From Streptacidiphilus rugosus AM-16 (GTDB lineage: Bacteria > Actinomycetota > Actinomycetes > Streptomycetales > Streptomycetaceae): DNA of 64,000 nucleotides. The stretch lies in contig NZ_JQMJ01000004.1 of the NCBI RefSeq assembly GCF_000744655.1, forward strand, positions 1,922,001 through 1,986,000, written 5' to 3'. The position numbers were made by a program, and so were the translations under genes. Positions 1-12,459 of this stretch are shown piece by piece. The notes beneath the pieces are model-generated. The model made no database searches. It was not told the origin of the DNA and was given only the letters and a program-made list of their open reading frames with translations. How positions within the stretch are numbered: position 1 is the stretch's first letter; each line of letters opens with the position of its first letter.

Positions 1-458
1 GCCGCCTTCTGGATCGAGAAGGTGCCGGCGGTGTCCGACTCGAAGCGGTCGCCGTCGTTGGCGTTGGCCGTCGCCTGGACGTGCCAGCGGCCCGCCATGT
101 CGTCGAAGACCTGGCGCCGGCTCACGTCGACCGTGGCGGTCCCGCGGCAGACCGAGATCTGCTTGGACTTCGCCTGGCAGGTGGTGGCGGTCGGCCTGAG
201 CACGCCGTAGTTGCTGCCCCAGATGCCGACGTGGTCGACGGACCTGATCCCCGACTTGTCCTCGGCCGTCACCGCGAAGTCGAAGGTGGTCCGGTCGGTG
301 GGGCCGAGCACCACCGGCTTTCCGCCGTTGACCTCCACGGACAGGATTCTGGTGTCGCCGCTGGACTGGCGCTGGCCGATCGAGGGCAGCACGATGCCGC
401 CGACCGCGAGCACCCCCGACACCAACAGGAGCACGGACCTTCTGCGCATCTTCCTCAT
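1..458 (-). CDS. Secreted DUF5707-like protein (partial, runs off left edge)
   Basis: Minus-strand gene whose 3' end lies outside the window; about 152 residues are visible. It begins with a short basic stretch (MRKMRRRS) and a hydrophobic segment (about residues 9-24), which looks like a signal peptide, so the product is probably secreted. The mature part has a C...C pair around a short loop and a GRWHVQATANANDGD stretch, which resembles the beta-sandwich DUF5707 proteins common in streptomycetes. An in-frame ATG at 449 (AGGAAG directly before it) is an alternative start. Function unknown; the family call rests on pattern recall only. Confidence 0.6.
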   Translation of the reverse strand, partial: MRKMRRRSVLLLVSGVLAVGGIVLPSIGQRQSSGDTRILSVEVNGGKPVVLGPTDRTTFDFAVTAEDKSGIRSVDHVGIWGSNYGVLRPTATTCQAKSKQISVCRGTATVDVSRRQVFDDMAGRWHVQATANANDGDRFESDTAGTFSIQKA

Positions 459-596
459 CCAACCGCTCGACCGGCACCCATTGTCCCCGAACGGCGGACC
501 GACCCGGCCACCCCTGTCGACATCGTCGCCCGCGAGCGGCGTAGGCTCTACGGCGGCCGGGACTACCCCAGCGTCCGAGGCCTGGTGAGGGAGCAC

Positions 597-1607
597 GTGA
601 ACACGGTGGCAACAGCAGGGACGGCGCAGCTCGCCGCCGGCGCCACTCTCTGCTGCTCGGTACGGGACGTCGTGAAGACGTACCGGGTCGGGCGCGGCGC
701 GGCAGCCACCGAGGTGCGGGCCAACGCCGGCATCTCGCTGGAGATCCGCCGCGGCGAGGTCTTCGGCCTGCTGGGGCCGAACGGCGCCGGCAAGTCGACG
801 CTGGTGCGCCAGCTGACCGGGCTGCTGCGTCCGGACGCGGGCGCCATCGAGATCCTCGGCCACGACATCGTCCGCCACCCGGACCGCGCCGCACGCCTGC
901 TCGCCTATCTGGGCCAGGAGTCGACGGCGCTGGACGAGCTCACGGTGCACCTCGCCGTGGAGACCACCGCCCGGCTGCGCGGCCTGGGGGCCGCGGCCGC
1001 CCGCCGGACCACCGACGAGGTCGTCGAGGAGCTCGCGCTCGGCCCGATCGCGCAGCGACCGCTGGCCAAGCTCTCCGGCGGCCAGCGCCGACTGGCCTGC
1101 TTCGGCGCGGCGCTCGCGGGGCCGCGTCCGCTACTGGTGCTGGACGAGCCGACCACCGGCATGGACCCGATCGCGCGCCGTGCCGTCTGGTCCGCCGTGG
1201 ACCGCCGCCGCCGTGCGGACGGCACGACGGTGCTGCTGGTCACCCACAACGTCATCGAGGCGGAGACCGTGCTGGACCGGGTCGCGGTCATCGACGAGGG
1301 GCGGGTCATCGCCTGCGACACCCCCGGCGGCCTCAAGGCGATGGTCGACGGCGACGTCAGGCTGGACCTCGTCTGGCGCGAGGAGGCCCCCACCGCGCTG
1401 CCGCTGGTCGCGGCGCTCGCCCGCCGGGCCTCGGTGAACGGCCGCCGCTGGACGGTCCGGGCGACCCCGGAGGAGGCGCGCGAGCTGGTCGCCGAGGTGA
1501 CCTCGGGGCCCGCGTTCGCCGCCCTGGACGACTTCTCGCTCAGCACGCCCAGCCTGGAGGACGTCTACCTGCTGCTCGGCGGCCGACACGAGGGGTTCGA
1601 GAAGTGA
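597..1607 (+). CDS. ABC exporter ATP-binding protein (DrrA/ABC-2 type)
   Basis: ATPase of an ABC-2 exporter, working in the cytoplasm with the permease encoded directly downstream. From the GTG at 597 the product is 336 residues. Walker A GPNGAGKST lies near residue 60, the signature LSGGQRR near 159, Walker B LLVLDEPTTGMD near 179, and an H-loop (VTHN) follows. After the nucleotide-binding domain there is a C-terminal domain of about 100 residues of the kind seen in DrrA-like drug exporters. A GAGGGAG stretch (587-593) precedes the start; GTGs at 585 and 606 are alternatives. The stop overlaps the permease start (GTGA), so the two are translationally coupled. Substrate unknown. Confidence 0.88.
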   Translation: MNTVATAGTAQLAAGATLCCSVRDVVKTYRVGRGAAATEVRANAGISLEIRRGEVFGLLGPNGAGKSTLVRQLTGLLRPDAGAIEILGHDIVRHPDRAARLLAYLGQESTALDELTVHLAVETTARLRGLGAAAARRTTDEVVEELALGPIAQRPLAKLSGGQRRLACFGAALAGPRPLLVLDEPTTGMDPIARRAVWSAVDRRRRADGTTVLLVTHNVIEAETVLDRVAVIDEGRVIACDTPGGLKAMVDGDVRLDLVWREEAPTALPLVAALARRASVNGRRWTVRATPEEARELVAEVTSGPAFAALDDFSLSTPSLEDVYLLLGGRHEGFEK

Positions 1608-2377
1608 GCACGGTGTTCCCGCTGGCTCCGCGCGCCGCGCTGCTCCCCTCGCTGGGCGCGGTCTACCGGGCCCAGCTCTCCCGGGCCAGGGTGGCCAGGA
1701 TTCCGCTGATGTTCGTGGCGACCTTCCAGTCGCTCGGCATCCTGGTCATGATGCGCGGCGTCGTCGGCGCGCACGACACCGAGGCGGCGCGCGATGTCGT
1801 CGCGGGCTCCAGCGTGCTGGTGGTCGCCTTCGTGGCGCTGAACCTGCTGGCCCAGTACTTCGGCAGGCTCCGCGCGACCGGCGGCCTGGACCACTACGCG
1901 ACGCTTCCGGTCCCCGCCGCCTCGGTGGTGCTGGGCACGGCGGCGGCGTACGCGTCGTTCACCGTGCCGGGCACGGCGCTGACGGCCGCGGTCGGCTGCG
2001 CGATGTTCCAGCTGCCGTGGGTGCACCTGTGGATCGTGCTGGCCGTGATCCCGCTCGCGGGGGCGGCGCTGGCCGGCGTCGGCGCGGCCTGCGGGCTGCT
2101 GGCTCCCCGGCAGGAGATCGCCACGCTGCTGGGCCAGCTCGGCATGTCGGCGGCGCTGCTGCTCGGCGTGCTGCCGGCGAGTCACATGCCGGAGGCGGTC
2201 CGCTGGGTCCGCGACCTGCTGCCGTCCACCTACGGAGTCGAGGCCTTCGCCCGGACCTTCGCCGCCCGTCCCGACTGGGCGGCGGTCGGCGTCGACCTCG
2301 CCGTCTGCGCGGTCGTCGGCGGGCTCAGCCTCGCCCTGTCCACCTGGGCCTACCGCAGGGCCGCGACCCGCGCCTGA
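1604..2377 (+). CDS. ABC-2 type transporter permease
   Basis: Membrane partner of the preceding ATPase, 257 residues starting at a GTG that overlaps the upstream stop by 4 bases. About six hydrophobic segments are visible (for example around residues 33-50, 63-83, 100-120, 135-165 and 225-245), as expected for ABC-2 permeases of the DrrB type. A cytoplasmic N-terminus of about 25 residues contains RAQLSRARVARIP, a typical pre-membrane coupling stretch. Together the two genes form a minimal exporter; the cargo (lipid, polyketide or other hydrophobic compound) cannot be read from the sequence. Confidence 0.85.
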   Translation: MSTVFPLAPRAALLPSLGAVYRAQLSRARVARIPLMFVATFQSLGILVMMRGVVGAHDTEAARDVVAGSSVLVVAFVALNLLAQYFGRLRATGGLDHYATLPVPAASVVLGTAAAYASFTVPGTALTAAVGCAMFQLPWVHLWIVLAVIPLAGAALAGVGAACGLLAPRQEIATLLGQLGMSAALLLGVLPASHMPEAVRWVRDLLPSTYGVEAFARTFAARPDWAAVGVDLAVCAVVGGLSLALSTWAYRRAATRA

Positions 2378-2435
2378 CCGGACCGGGTCCGGTCCCGTTC
2401 GCGCGTGGCCCGGACGGACGTGCGACCATGTCCCG

Positions 2436-3080
2436 GTGACAGCACCGAACGCCCCCGAGGGTCCCCGGCCGCAGCACGGCCCGCTCCCCCTGCCCGCCGA
2501 CGCCACGACGGAGTGGGCGGCGCCCGCCGAACGGCCGAACCGGTCCAGGGAGATCCAGCGGGCGCTTCTCGTCGGCACGGCCCTGGTCGTCGGCTCGGCC
2601 CTGGCCGGGCTCCTCTTCGGCGTGCTGTGGCATGCGCTGGCCCCCAGGGTCCCGCTGTACTCGGACGGCTCCGCGGTCTACCTGCGCGACCCCGAGGGCG
2701 AGCAGCAGATCGCCGCGGACGCGACGTTCGTGATCATCGGTGCCTGCTTCGGCGTGGTGACGGCGGCGCTGGCCTTCTGGTTCACCCACAAGCGCGGCGG
2801 CGCGGGCCTCGCTGTCCCGATCGGTCTGACGCTCGGCGGACTGGCGGCCGGCTGGGTCGCCTGGCAGCTGGGCATCCACATGGGCACGCAGGACATCGTC
2901 AAGGCGGCCCAGGCCGTCCCGAAGGGCGTCACCTTCTCCCGCCCCCTCCAACTCGGCGCGAAGACGGCCCTGGTCGGCTGGCCCATGGCCGCCCTGCTGA
3001 CGCTGCTGGCCGCGACCGCCTTCTTCACCAAGGAGGAGCTGCCCGCGACTCCGTCCCAGGGAGCCCCGGCGGGCGAGTGA
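2436..3080 (+). CDS. DUF2567 family membrane protein
   Basis: 214-residue integral membrane protein of unknown function starting at GTG 2436. A proline-rich cytoplasmic N-terminus (residues 1-45) is followed by four hydrophobic segments (about 46-68, 94-113, 124-142 and 180-199). The extracytoplasmic loop after the first segment contains APRVPLYSDGSAVYL and DPEGEQQIAAD, the pattern I associate with DUF2567 proteins of streptomycetes. It is separated from the ABC exporter genes by about 60 bases. Family assignment is from memory of the motif; no function is proposed. Confidence 0.75.
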   Translation: MTAPNAPEGPRPQHGPLPLPADATTEWAAPAERPNRSREIQRALLVGTALVVGSALAGLLFGVLWHALAPRVPLYSDGSAVYLRDPEGEQQIAADATFVIIGACFGVVTAALAFWFTHKRGGAGLAVPIGLTLGGLAAGWVAWQLGIHMGTQDIVKAAQAVPKGVTFSRPLQLGAKTALVGWPMAALLTLLAATAFFTKEELPATPSQGAPAGE

Positions 3081-3466
3081 CCCTCGGGGCCGGGGGCGTC
3101 CCGTCGAAGGCGTCGGGCGGTGACTCGGCGGGCCGCGTCGCACGCCTGCGGATCCGGCGCGACCGGGCGCGGAGCTGCTCCGCTTCATCGCCCATGGTCC
3201 TGCAGTCGCGGATGCGCGCCGACATGTCCCGGATCAGCGTCCGCGAGCGCGCGTTCGCCACCATGACGGTGGACGTGCTCTACCAGACCCTTCAGGAGAG
3301 CTTCCGCGCCCATGTCGGCCGCGCGCTCGGCGCGGGGGCGACGCCGGACGAGTTCCGTGCCGTCGTCCGCGCCACCGCGACGTCCGGGATGACCCGGGCC
3401 TGGCGCGCGCTGAACGTCCTCGACGCCCTGCCGGCCGACCTGGAGCAGCCCGGCACGCGCGGCTGA
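3077..3466 (+). CDS. Small carboxymuconolactone-decarboxylase-like protein
   Basis: Short gene whose GTG overlaps the stop of the DUF2567 gene (GTGA), implying translational coupling; it would encode 129 residues. An internal ATG at 3194 (90 residues) is an alternative and is where recognisable sequence begins. The C-terminal 70 residues (RISVRERAFATMTVDVLYQT, then TPDEFRAVVRATATSGMTRAW) have the helix pattern of the carboxymuconolactone decarboxylase/AhpD fold, but no CxxC redox pair is present, so AhpD-type peroxidase chemistry is unlikely. The first 35 residues look unstructured. Function unknown. Confidence 0.5.
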   Translation: MTLGAGGVPSKASGGDSAGRVARLRIRRDRARSCSASSPMVLQSRMRADMSRISVRERAFATMTVDVLYQTLQESFRAHVGRALGAGATPDEFRAVVRATATSGMTRAWRALNVLDALPADLEQPGTRG

Positions 3467-3475
3467 ACAAGCCGA

Positions 3476-3520
3476 CGCCCGGACCGCCCGCACAGCGAGG
3501 CCGTGCAGGCGGTCCGGGCG
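3476..3520. terminator. Intrinsic hairpin between convergent genes
   Basis: Arms CGCCCGGACCGCC (3476-3488) and GGCGGTCCGGGCG (3508-3520) pair perfectly over 13 bp, with a further GCAC/GTGC pairing inside the loop. It lies between the end of the small plus-strand gene and the end of dnaE, so it can serve both directions. There is no T-run, as is usual for high-GC actinobacterial terminators. Confidence 0.75.
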
Positions 3521-3536
3521 AACGGCCCGTGACCTC

Positions 3537-7091
<3,555 letters not shown>

Positions 7092-7218
7092 GGTGGACAG
7101 AACTCCCTCAAGGGCGGCGGCGGGGTGTGAAGGAACTACCCTATCCCGCCTTCGCACCGCCGGGGACGGGCGCGCCCAATGTCGCTCACGCCCAGCGTTT
7201 CATGCTACTTAGTCTGAT

Positions 7219-8244
7219 ATGTCCTGGACCCTGCTCAGTCAGCTGCTCGCCCTCGCGGTGACCATCGGAGCCACGCTGCTCATCGGCTGGCTGGTCGACA
7301 AGGGGCTGCAGCGGATCTCCGCACGTCACCCGGAGACCGCCTTCTGGTCGCTGCTGCGGCGCTGCCGCATCCCGCTCCAGTTCGTCGTCTGTCTGGGCCT
7401 GCTGCGCGCCGACGCGCTGGTGAGCCGGATCTTCAAGGGCAACGCCGGTGACGTGCAGCACTGGCTGCTGCTGGCGTTGATGGCCTCGGTCGGCTGGCTG
7501 GTGGTCAGGGTGCTGGCGGCCGTGCTGGCCGCGTTCTTCGCCCGCTACGAGGCGCTGAGCGACGACGCCGCGCGGGTGCAGCGGGTGCGCACCCAGGTCG
7601 GCATGCTGCGGCGGGCGGCGAGCGCGCTGGTGGCGCTGGTCACGGTGGCGGCGATGCTGCTCACCTTCCCCGGCATGCGGACGATCGGCGCCTCGCTGCT
7701 GGCCTCGGCCGGTCTGATCGGCATCGTGGCCGGCATCGCGGCGCAGAGCACGCTGGGCAACTTCTTCGCCGGCCTGGTGATCGCCTTCGGCGACCTGGTG
7801 CGGATCGGCGACACCGTGGTGGTCGAGCAGCAGCAGGGCACGGTGGAGGAGATCACCCTCTCCTACCTGGTGATCCGGCTCTGGGACCAGCGGCGGCTGG
7901 TGGTTCCGGTCTCCTACTTCGTCAGCCGGCCGTTCGAGAACTGGACCAGGGCCGACCCGAAGATCACCGGCTCGATGCTGCTCCACCTCGACCACGCGAC
8001 CCCCGTCGCGGCGCTGCGGGAGGAGTTCCACCGGCTGCTGCGCGAGAGCAAGGAGTGGGACGGCCGCGACTGGCGCCTGGTGGTCTTCGACACCACCCCC
8101 TCCACCATCGTCCTGCGCGCGACCATGACGGCCCGCACAGCGGACGACGCCTTCACCCTCAAGTGCGCGGTCCGCGAATCCCTCCTCGCCTGGCTCCGCG
8201 ACCAGCACCCCGAGGCGCTCCCCCGCGTCCGCACGGCGGGGTAA
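7219..8244 (+). CDS. MscS-family mechanosensitive ion channel
   Basis: 341-residue membrane channel that would release solutes on osmotic downshock. Transmembrane helices occupy about residues 5-25, 50-65, 75-95, 130-150 and 160-185. The last (GLIGIVAGIAAQSTLGNFFA) is the glycine/alanine-rich pore helix of the MscS family. The following beta domain contains FGDLVRIGDTVVVEQQQGTVE, the classic MscS signature. There is no obvious Shine-Dalgarno sequence before ATG 7219, and the TAGTCT a few bases upstream could be the -10 of a leaderless transcript (weak evidence). It is divergent from dnaE. Confidence 0.9.
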   Translation: MSWTLLSQLLALAVTIGATLLIGWLVDKGLQRISARHPETAFWSLLRRCRIPLQFVVCLGLLRADALVSRIFKGNAGDVQHWLLLALMASVGWLVVRVLAAVLAAFFARYEALSDDAARVQRVRTQVGMLRRAASALVALVTVAAMLLTFPGMRTIGASLLASAGLIGIVAGIAAQSTLGNFFAGLVIAFGDLVRIGDTVVVEQQQGTVEEITLSYLVIRLWDQRRLVVPVSYFVSRPFENWTRADPKITGSMLLHLDHATPVAALREEFHRLLRESKEWDGRDWRLVVFDTTPSTIVLRATMTARTADDAFTLKCAVRESLLAWLRDQHPEALPRVRTAG

Positions 8245-8251
8245 GGGGACA

Positions 8252-8269
8252 GCCCCGCCCCGGCGGGGC
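8252..8269. terminator. Short GC hairpin after mscS-type gene
   Basis: GCCCCGCC (8252-8259) pairs with GGCGGGGC (8262-8269) seven bases after the stop codon of the channel gene. The loop is very tight (effectively 7 bp plus a 4-base loop) and no T-run follows. Confidence 0.45.
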
Positions 8270-8373
8270 ACACTTTCGGGTGAGACCACCATCGATCACC
8301 TCGATCTGTCCGCGCGGGGCGATAGCTTCCGACACGAAGCAGCGCACACCGACCGACTGACCGGGGGGAAGGC

Positions 8374-8946
8374 ATGGCGCTGATGACCGCCGTCGAGCAG
8401 CCCACTTCGGGGCCCTCGTGGGACGAGCTGCTCCGCATGTTCCACGAGGTGGACCAGTCAGCGCCAGAAGGCTGTCGCGCCGAGTTGATCGAGGGGGAAA
8501 TCCTTGTGACCCCGCCGCCGGACGGCGACCACGAGACTGTCAGCGCCGAGGTCGTCCGGCAGTTCATCTCGAACTCGGAGCTCACGGTGCTCGTCCTGGC
8601 CAACAAGGGCCTCGTCGTTCCCGGCGGCCGGTTCATTCCGGACGGCACGGTCTGCGCGCGGGAGGCCTTCCGCCACGCGCGCCCATGGGCTCCCCCCACT
8701 GGGGCGCTGCTGGTGTACGAAGTGACGTCGACGCGCCCCGACAAGGACCGCACGGCCAAGCGCCGTGGCTACGCCGCTGCGGCGATCCCCTGCTATCTGC
8801 TGATCGACCGGAGCACCGCAACGGTCACCCTCTTCACGGAACCGAAGGGTGCGGACTATCGCGTGCGTGTCGAAGTCGAGTTCGGACAGGCGTTGGGCCT
8901 CCCCAAGCCGTTCGGCTTCGACCTGGACACCTCGGTCTTCGAGTAG
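8374..8946 (+). CDS. Uma2 family (DUF820) PD-(D/E)XK nuclease-like protein
   Basis: 190-residue protein with the Uma2/DUF820 restriction-endonuclease-like fold. The motif RAELIEGEILVTPPPDGDH, the FIPDGTV aspartate, the YEVTS acidic strand and the downstream TAKRRGYAAAAIPCYLLID stretch match the family, where they form the PD-(D/E)XK active site. The biological role of these proteins is not established; streptomycete genomes carry many scattered copies. Start ATG 8374 follows GGGGGGAAGGC. It is convergent with the permease gene, with only 3 bases between the stop codons. Confidence 0.88.
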   Translation: MALMTAVEQPTSGPSWDELLRMFHEVDQSAPEGCRAELIEGEILVTPPPDGDHETVSAEVVRQFISNSELTVLVLANKGLVVPGGRFIPDGTVCAREAFRHARPWAPPTGALLVYEVTSTRPDKDRTAKRRGYAAAAIPCYLLIDRSTATVTLFTEPKGADYRVRVEVEFGQALGLPKPFGFDLDTSVFE

Positions 8947-8949
8947 GTC

Positions 8950-10369
8950 TCACCCCCGGCGCCGGATCCCGTACCAGCCGAGGGTCAGAGCGGCGGCGAT
9001 GGGGACGACGAGGGCGATGGTCCAGCGGCCGACGGCGCCGCCGGAGACGCCCATCTCGATCACGACGAAGGCCAGGAAGCCGATCGTGGCGATCTCGATC
9101 CACGGCGAGGCACCCAGCCGGAATGCCGGGCGGACGACGTGGCCCGCCCCGGCGCGGCGGACGAAGAGGATGTGGCAGACCATGATCATGACCCAGGTGC
9201 TGATCACGCCCAGCGCCGCGATGTTGACCACGATCTCGAAGGCCTCGCCCGGCAGCCAGGCGTTGAGGCCGACGCCGACGAGCGCCGCGCCCGCGGTGAG
9301 GAAGATGCCGCCGTAGGGCACCTGGGTGCGGCTCATCCGGCCGGTGAAGGCGGGAGCGGAGCCGGCCGCGGAGAGCGAGCGGAGGATGCGGCCGGTGGTG
9401 TAGAGGCCCGAGTTGAGGCTCGACATGGCGGCGGTCAGGACCACCGCGTTCATGATCCCGCCGATGCCGGGCAGGCCGATCTTGGAGAAGACCGTCACGA
9501 AGGGGCTCTCGCTCGCCGAGTAGGCCGTCCACGGGAGCAGCAGCACCAGCATGACGATGGAGCCGACGTAGAAGAGGGCGATCCGCCACATGATGGAGTT
9601 GACGGCCTTGGGCACGACCTTCGCCGGCTCGGCGGTCTCCCCCGCCGTGACGCCGACCATCTCGACGGCCGCGTAGGCGAAGACGACGCTCTGCAGCACC
9701 ACGATCATCTGCACCACGCCGCGCGGGAACCAGCCGCCGTTGTCGGTGATCATGTGCAGGCCCGGCTGCTGCCCGTCGATCTGGTGCTGCGAGGCCAGCA
9801 GCACCACCCCGACGACCAGGAACAGCACGATCGCCGCCACCTTGACGATGGCGAACCAGAACTCCATCTCGCCGAAGAGCCGCACCGAGATCAGGTTGAT
9901 GGACAGCACCACGGCCAGCGCGACCAGGGCCAGCACCCACTGCGGGATCGCGGCGAACGCACCCCAGTAGTGCACGTACAGCGCGACCGCCGTGATGTCG
10001 GCCATGCCGGTCGTGGACCAGTTCAGCACGTACATCCAGCCCGCGACGTACGCGCCCTTCTCGCCCAGGAACTCCCGCGCGTAACTGACGAACGAGCCGG
10101 AGGAGGGCCGGTGCAGCACCAGCTCCCCCAGCGCCCGCACCACGAAGAAGGCGAAGAGGCCCGCCACCGCGTAGGAGATGGCGAGCGAGGGGCCGGCCTT
10201 GGCCAGGTTCGCCCCGGCGCCCAGGAAGAGGGCCGGTGCCGATCGCGCCGCCGATGGCGATCATCGAGATATGACGCGGCGCCAGGGTCTTGGCGTAGCC
10301 GGAGTCCCCGTCGTCGTCGAGTTCGACGTCGACGAATCCGCCCTGGGTGATCGTGGGGTCCTGACTCAC
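8950..10369 (-). pseudogene. Amino-acid permease (APC/AAT family), frameshifted
   Basis: Homologous to proton-coupled amino-acid permeases of the GABA/lysine/aromatic (AAT) type. GTG 10369 opens a normal N-terminus (GYAKTLAPRHISMIAIGGAIGTG, residues 24-46), but the frame then loses homology. The expected continuation LFLGAGANLAKAGPSLAIS appears in the next frame and runs to the stop at 8950. Removing one G from the GGG at 10230-10232 restores a protein of about 472 residues with twelve membrane segments, the normal size. The gene is therefore either inactivated by a +1 insertion or contains a sequencing error. The main fragment has no convincing start of its own, and the rest of the frame is intact, which suggests a recent event or an error. 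Confidence 0.8.
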
Positions 10370-10388
10370 TGCGGTGGCACCTTTCGCT

Positions 10389-11978
10389 TCAGCGCTCGCT
10401 GCGCAGGTCGAGCTGGCGGATGACGCGGTCGACCAGTTCGGGGTCCGCGCCCGGTTCCATCCGGGCGATCTGCATCTCCTCGCGCGAGGCGGCGAGCATG
10501 TCGGCCTCGATCCTTCGGAAGGTCGTGAAGACCTTGATCCGCTTCTTCCACTCCTCGCGCTGCTGCTCGTCGTAGATGTCGGGGCGGCTGCGGGCCAGCC
10601 GGTCGGTCTGGCGCTGCTTGAGCCGCTCGACCAGGTCCTCGGGCAGCTGCTCGTCCGCGGCCAGCTGTTTCAGACGCAGCAGGCCGGCCTTGGTCGCGCG
10701 GAACCAGAGCCGGCGCTCCTCGTGGTCCTCGGCGTCCTGGTCGCGGCCGAGGCCGAGCCAGCGGACCACCAGCGGCAGCGTCATGCCCTGGAAGAGCAGC
10801 GTGAAGAGGACCACGGAGAAGGCGATGAAGACGATCTCGTTGCGCATCGGGAACTCCGCGCCCCCGTGCACGGTGAACGGCACGGCCAGGGCCAGCGCCA
10901 CCGAGGCCACCCCGCGCATCCCCGACCACCACAGCACCACCGACTCGCGCCAGCCCAGCGGCGCCGCGTCCTCCCTGCGACCCAGCCGACGGTCGAGCCG
11001 GTTGGTGAACCACGCCCCCGGCAGCAACCACAGGAAGCGCACGCCGACCACGACCACGATCACCAGGGCCGCGTCGCCGACCATCGACGGCCAGCCCCGG
11101 CCGACCTCGCGCAGGACGCTGGACCACTCGAGACCGATCAGGCCGAAGGCCATCCCCGAGATGAGCAGCTCGACCACGTCCCAGAAGGCGGAGCCGACCA
11201 ACCGGTAGCTGACATCGTCCGCGCCGACCGCCTGGTCGTTGATCCACAGCGAGCAGACCAGCACCGCCAGCACCCCGGAGCCGTGCGCCTTCTCGGCCAG
11301 CTCGTATACCGCGAAGGGCACCAGCAGGCTCAGCGCCACCTGCAGCGTGGCGTCGCTCAGCAGCGCGATGACCTTGCCGCTCAGCCAGCCGATGCCGACC
11401 CCGAAGACGACGGCGAGCACCGCCGACAGCACCAGCCGCAGCACCGCCTCCAGGGTGGAGAACTCCCCCGAGACCACGGCGTCGATCGCCAGGCCGTAGA
11501 CGACCAGCGCAGTGACGTCGTTGAAGAGGCCCTCGGTCTCCAGGATGCCCATCAGGCGGCGCGGCAGACCGACGCTGGCCGCGACCGCGCCGGCCGCGAT
11601 CGGGTCGGGTGGGGAGATCAGGGCGCCCAGCGCCACCGCGGCGGCGACGGGCATCGCCGGGGTGATCCAGTGCATCGCGCCGGCCACCGCGGCCGTGGTC
11701 ACGACCACGAGCGCGACGGCCAGCAGCATGATGACGCGGACGTTCGCCTTGAAGTAGCGCATGGTGGACCGCTGGGCCGCCGCGTAGATCAGCGGCGGGA
11801 GCACCAGCGGCAGGATCAGGTCCGGTTCCAGGCTGATGTTCGGCACGAACGGCAGCAACGCGAAGACGATGCCGATGATCGTCATGATCACCGGCTGCGG
11901 AACCCGGATCCGCTCGGCGAGCGGCGTGGTGACGATGGCGCAGAGAAAGACGGTGAACAGGAGGGTCAGCTGCGCCAC
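10389..11978 (-). CDS. Na+/H+ antiporter, CPA1 family
   Basis: 529-residue cation/proton antiporter of the plasma membrane. The first about 400 residues form a dozen hydrophobic helices with the family hallmarks ISPPDPIAAGAVA and EGLFNDVTALVVY (the ND pair involved in ion binding). The last about 120 residues are charged and cytoplasmic, likely regulatory. Starts at GTG 11978, 8 bases after the GNAT gene, so it is probably in one transcript with rluD and the acetyltransferase. It would support pH and sodium homeostasis. Confidence 0.9.
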   Translation of the reverse strand: MAQLTLLFTVFLCAIVTTPLAERIRVPQPVIMTIIGIVFALLPFVPNISLEPDLILPLVLPPLIYAAAQRSTMRYFKANVRVIMLLAVALVVVTTAAVAGAMHWITPAMPVAAAVALGALISPPDPIAAGAVAASVGLPRRLMGILETEGLFNDVTALVVYGLAIDAVVSGEFSTLEAVLRLVLSAVLAVVFGVGIGWLSGKVIALLSDATLQVALSLLVPFAVYELAEKAHGSGVLAVLVCSLWINDQAVGADDVSYRLVGSAFWDVVELLISGMAFGLIGLEWSSVLREVGRGWPSMVGDAALVIVVVVGVRFLWLLPGAWFTNRLDRRLGRREDAAPLGWRESVVLWWSGMRGVASVALALAVPFTVHGGAEFPMRNEIVFIAFSVVLFTLLFQGMTLPLVVRWLGLGRDQDAEDHEERRLWFRATKAGLLRLKQLAADEQLPEDLVERLKQRQTDRLARSRPDIYDEQQREEWKKRIKVFTTFRRIEADMLAASREEMQIARMEPGADPELVDRVIRQLDLRSER

Positions 11979-11985
11979 ATGGTCA

Positions 11986-12459
11986 TCATGTCAGACGTTT
12001 CGTCATACTCCGGTGCGGAATGCCCGCGTCGGGGTATTCCTCGCCGAAGGCGACATAGCCCAGCTTCTCGTAGAAGCCGAGCGCCTGGGTCTGCGCGTGC
12101 AGCTCCAGTTCGGCGCCGCCTTGCGCGCGCCCCGCCTCCTCGATCGCCAGCACCAGCGCCGCGCCGAGACCGGTGCCGCGGGCACGCCTGCTGACGGCGA
12201 GTCGGCCCAGCAGCACGACCCCCTCGCGGCCGGTCTGGGTGAGCGCCTGCGGGCCGTGGATCAGCCGCCCGGTGCCCAGCGGGGCTCCGTCCCCGGCGCG
12301 GGCGATCACATGGACGGAGGTCGCGTCCAGCTCGTCGTACTCCAGCTCCGGCGGCACGCCCTGCTCGACGACGAAGACCTCGTGCCGGACCGCGCGCACG
12401 TCGGCCATGTCGGCGTCGGTTGCGACGGCGATCACGACACCGGCGTCAGCTTTCGGCAC
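11986..12459 (-). CDS. GNAT family N-acetyltransferase (ElaA-like)
   Basis: 157-residue acetyl-CoA-dependent acetyltransferase. It starts with the [21 protein letters not shown] stretch characteristic of the ElaA/YjcF branch. The acetyl-CoA loop is [15 protein letters not shown] (about residues 91-105), and the C-terminal strand is [27 protein letters not shown]. The substrate is unknown. The start overlaps the 3' end of rluD by 14 bases, indicating co-transcription and coupling. Confidence 0.85.
   Translation of the reverse strand: MPKADAGVVIAVATDADMADVRAVRHEVFVVEQGVPPELEYDELDATSVHVIARAGDGAPLGTGRLIHGPQALTQTGREGVVLLGRLAVSRRARGTGLGAALVLAIEEAGRAQGGAELELHAQTQALGFYEKLGYVAFGEEYPDAGIPHRSMTKRLT

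Noticed and set aside
81-596. 5' extension of the ABC ATPase frame
   Set aside because: It overlaps the oppositely oriented DUF5707-like gene and lacks homology; a ribosome-binding site lies before GTG 597.
7187-7221. Full promoter for a leaderless mscS-type transcript
   Set aside because: TAGTCT could be a -10, but no acceptable -35 lies at 16-19 bases upstream.
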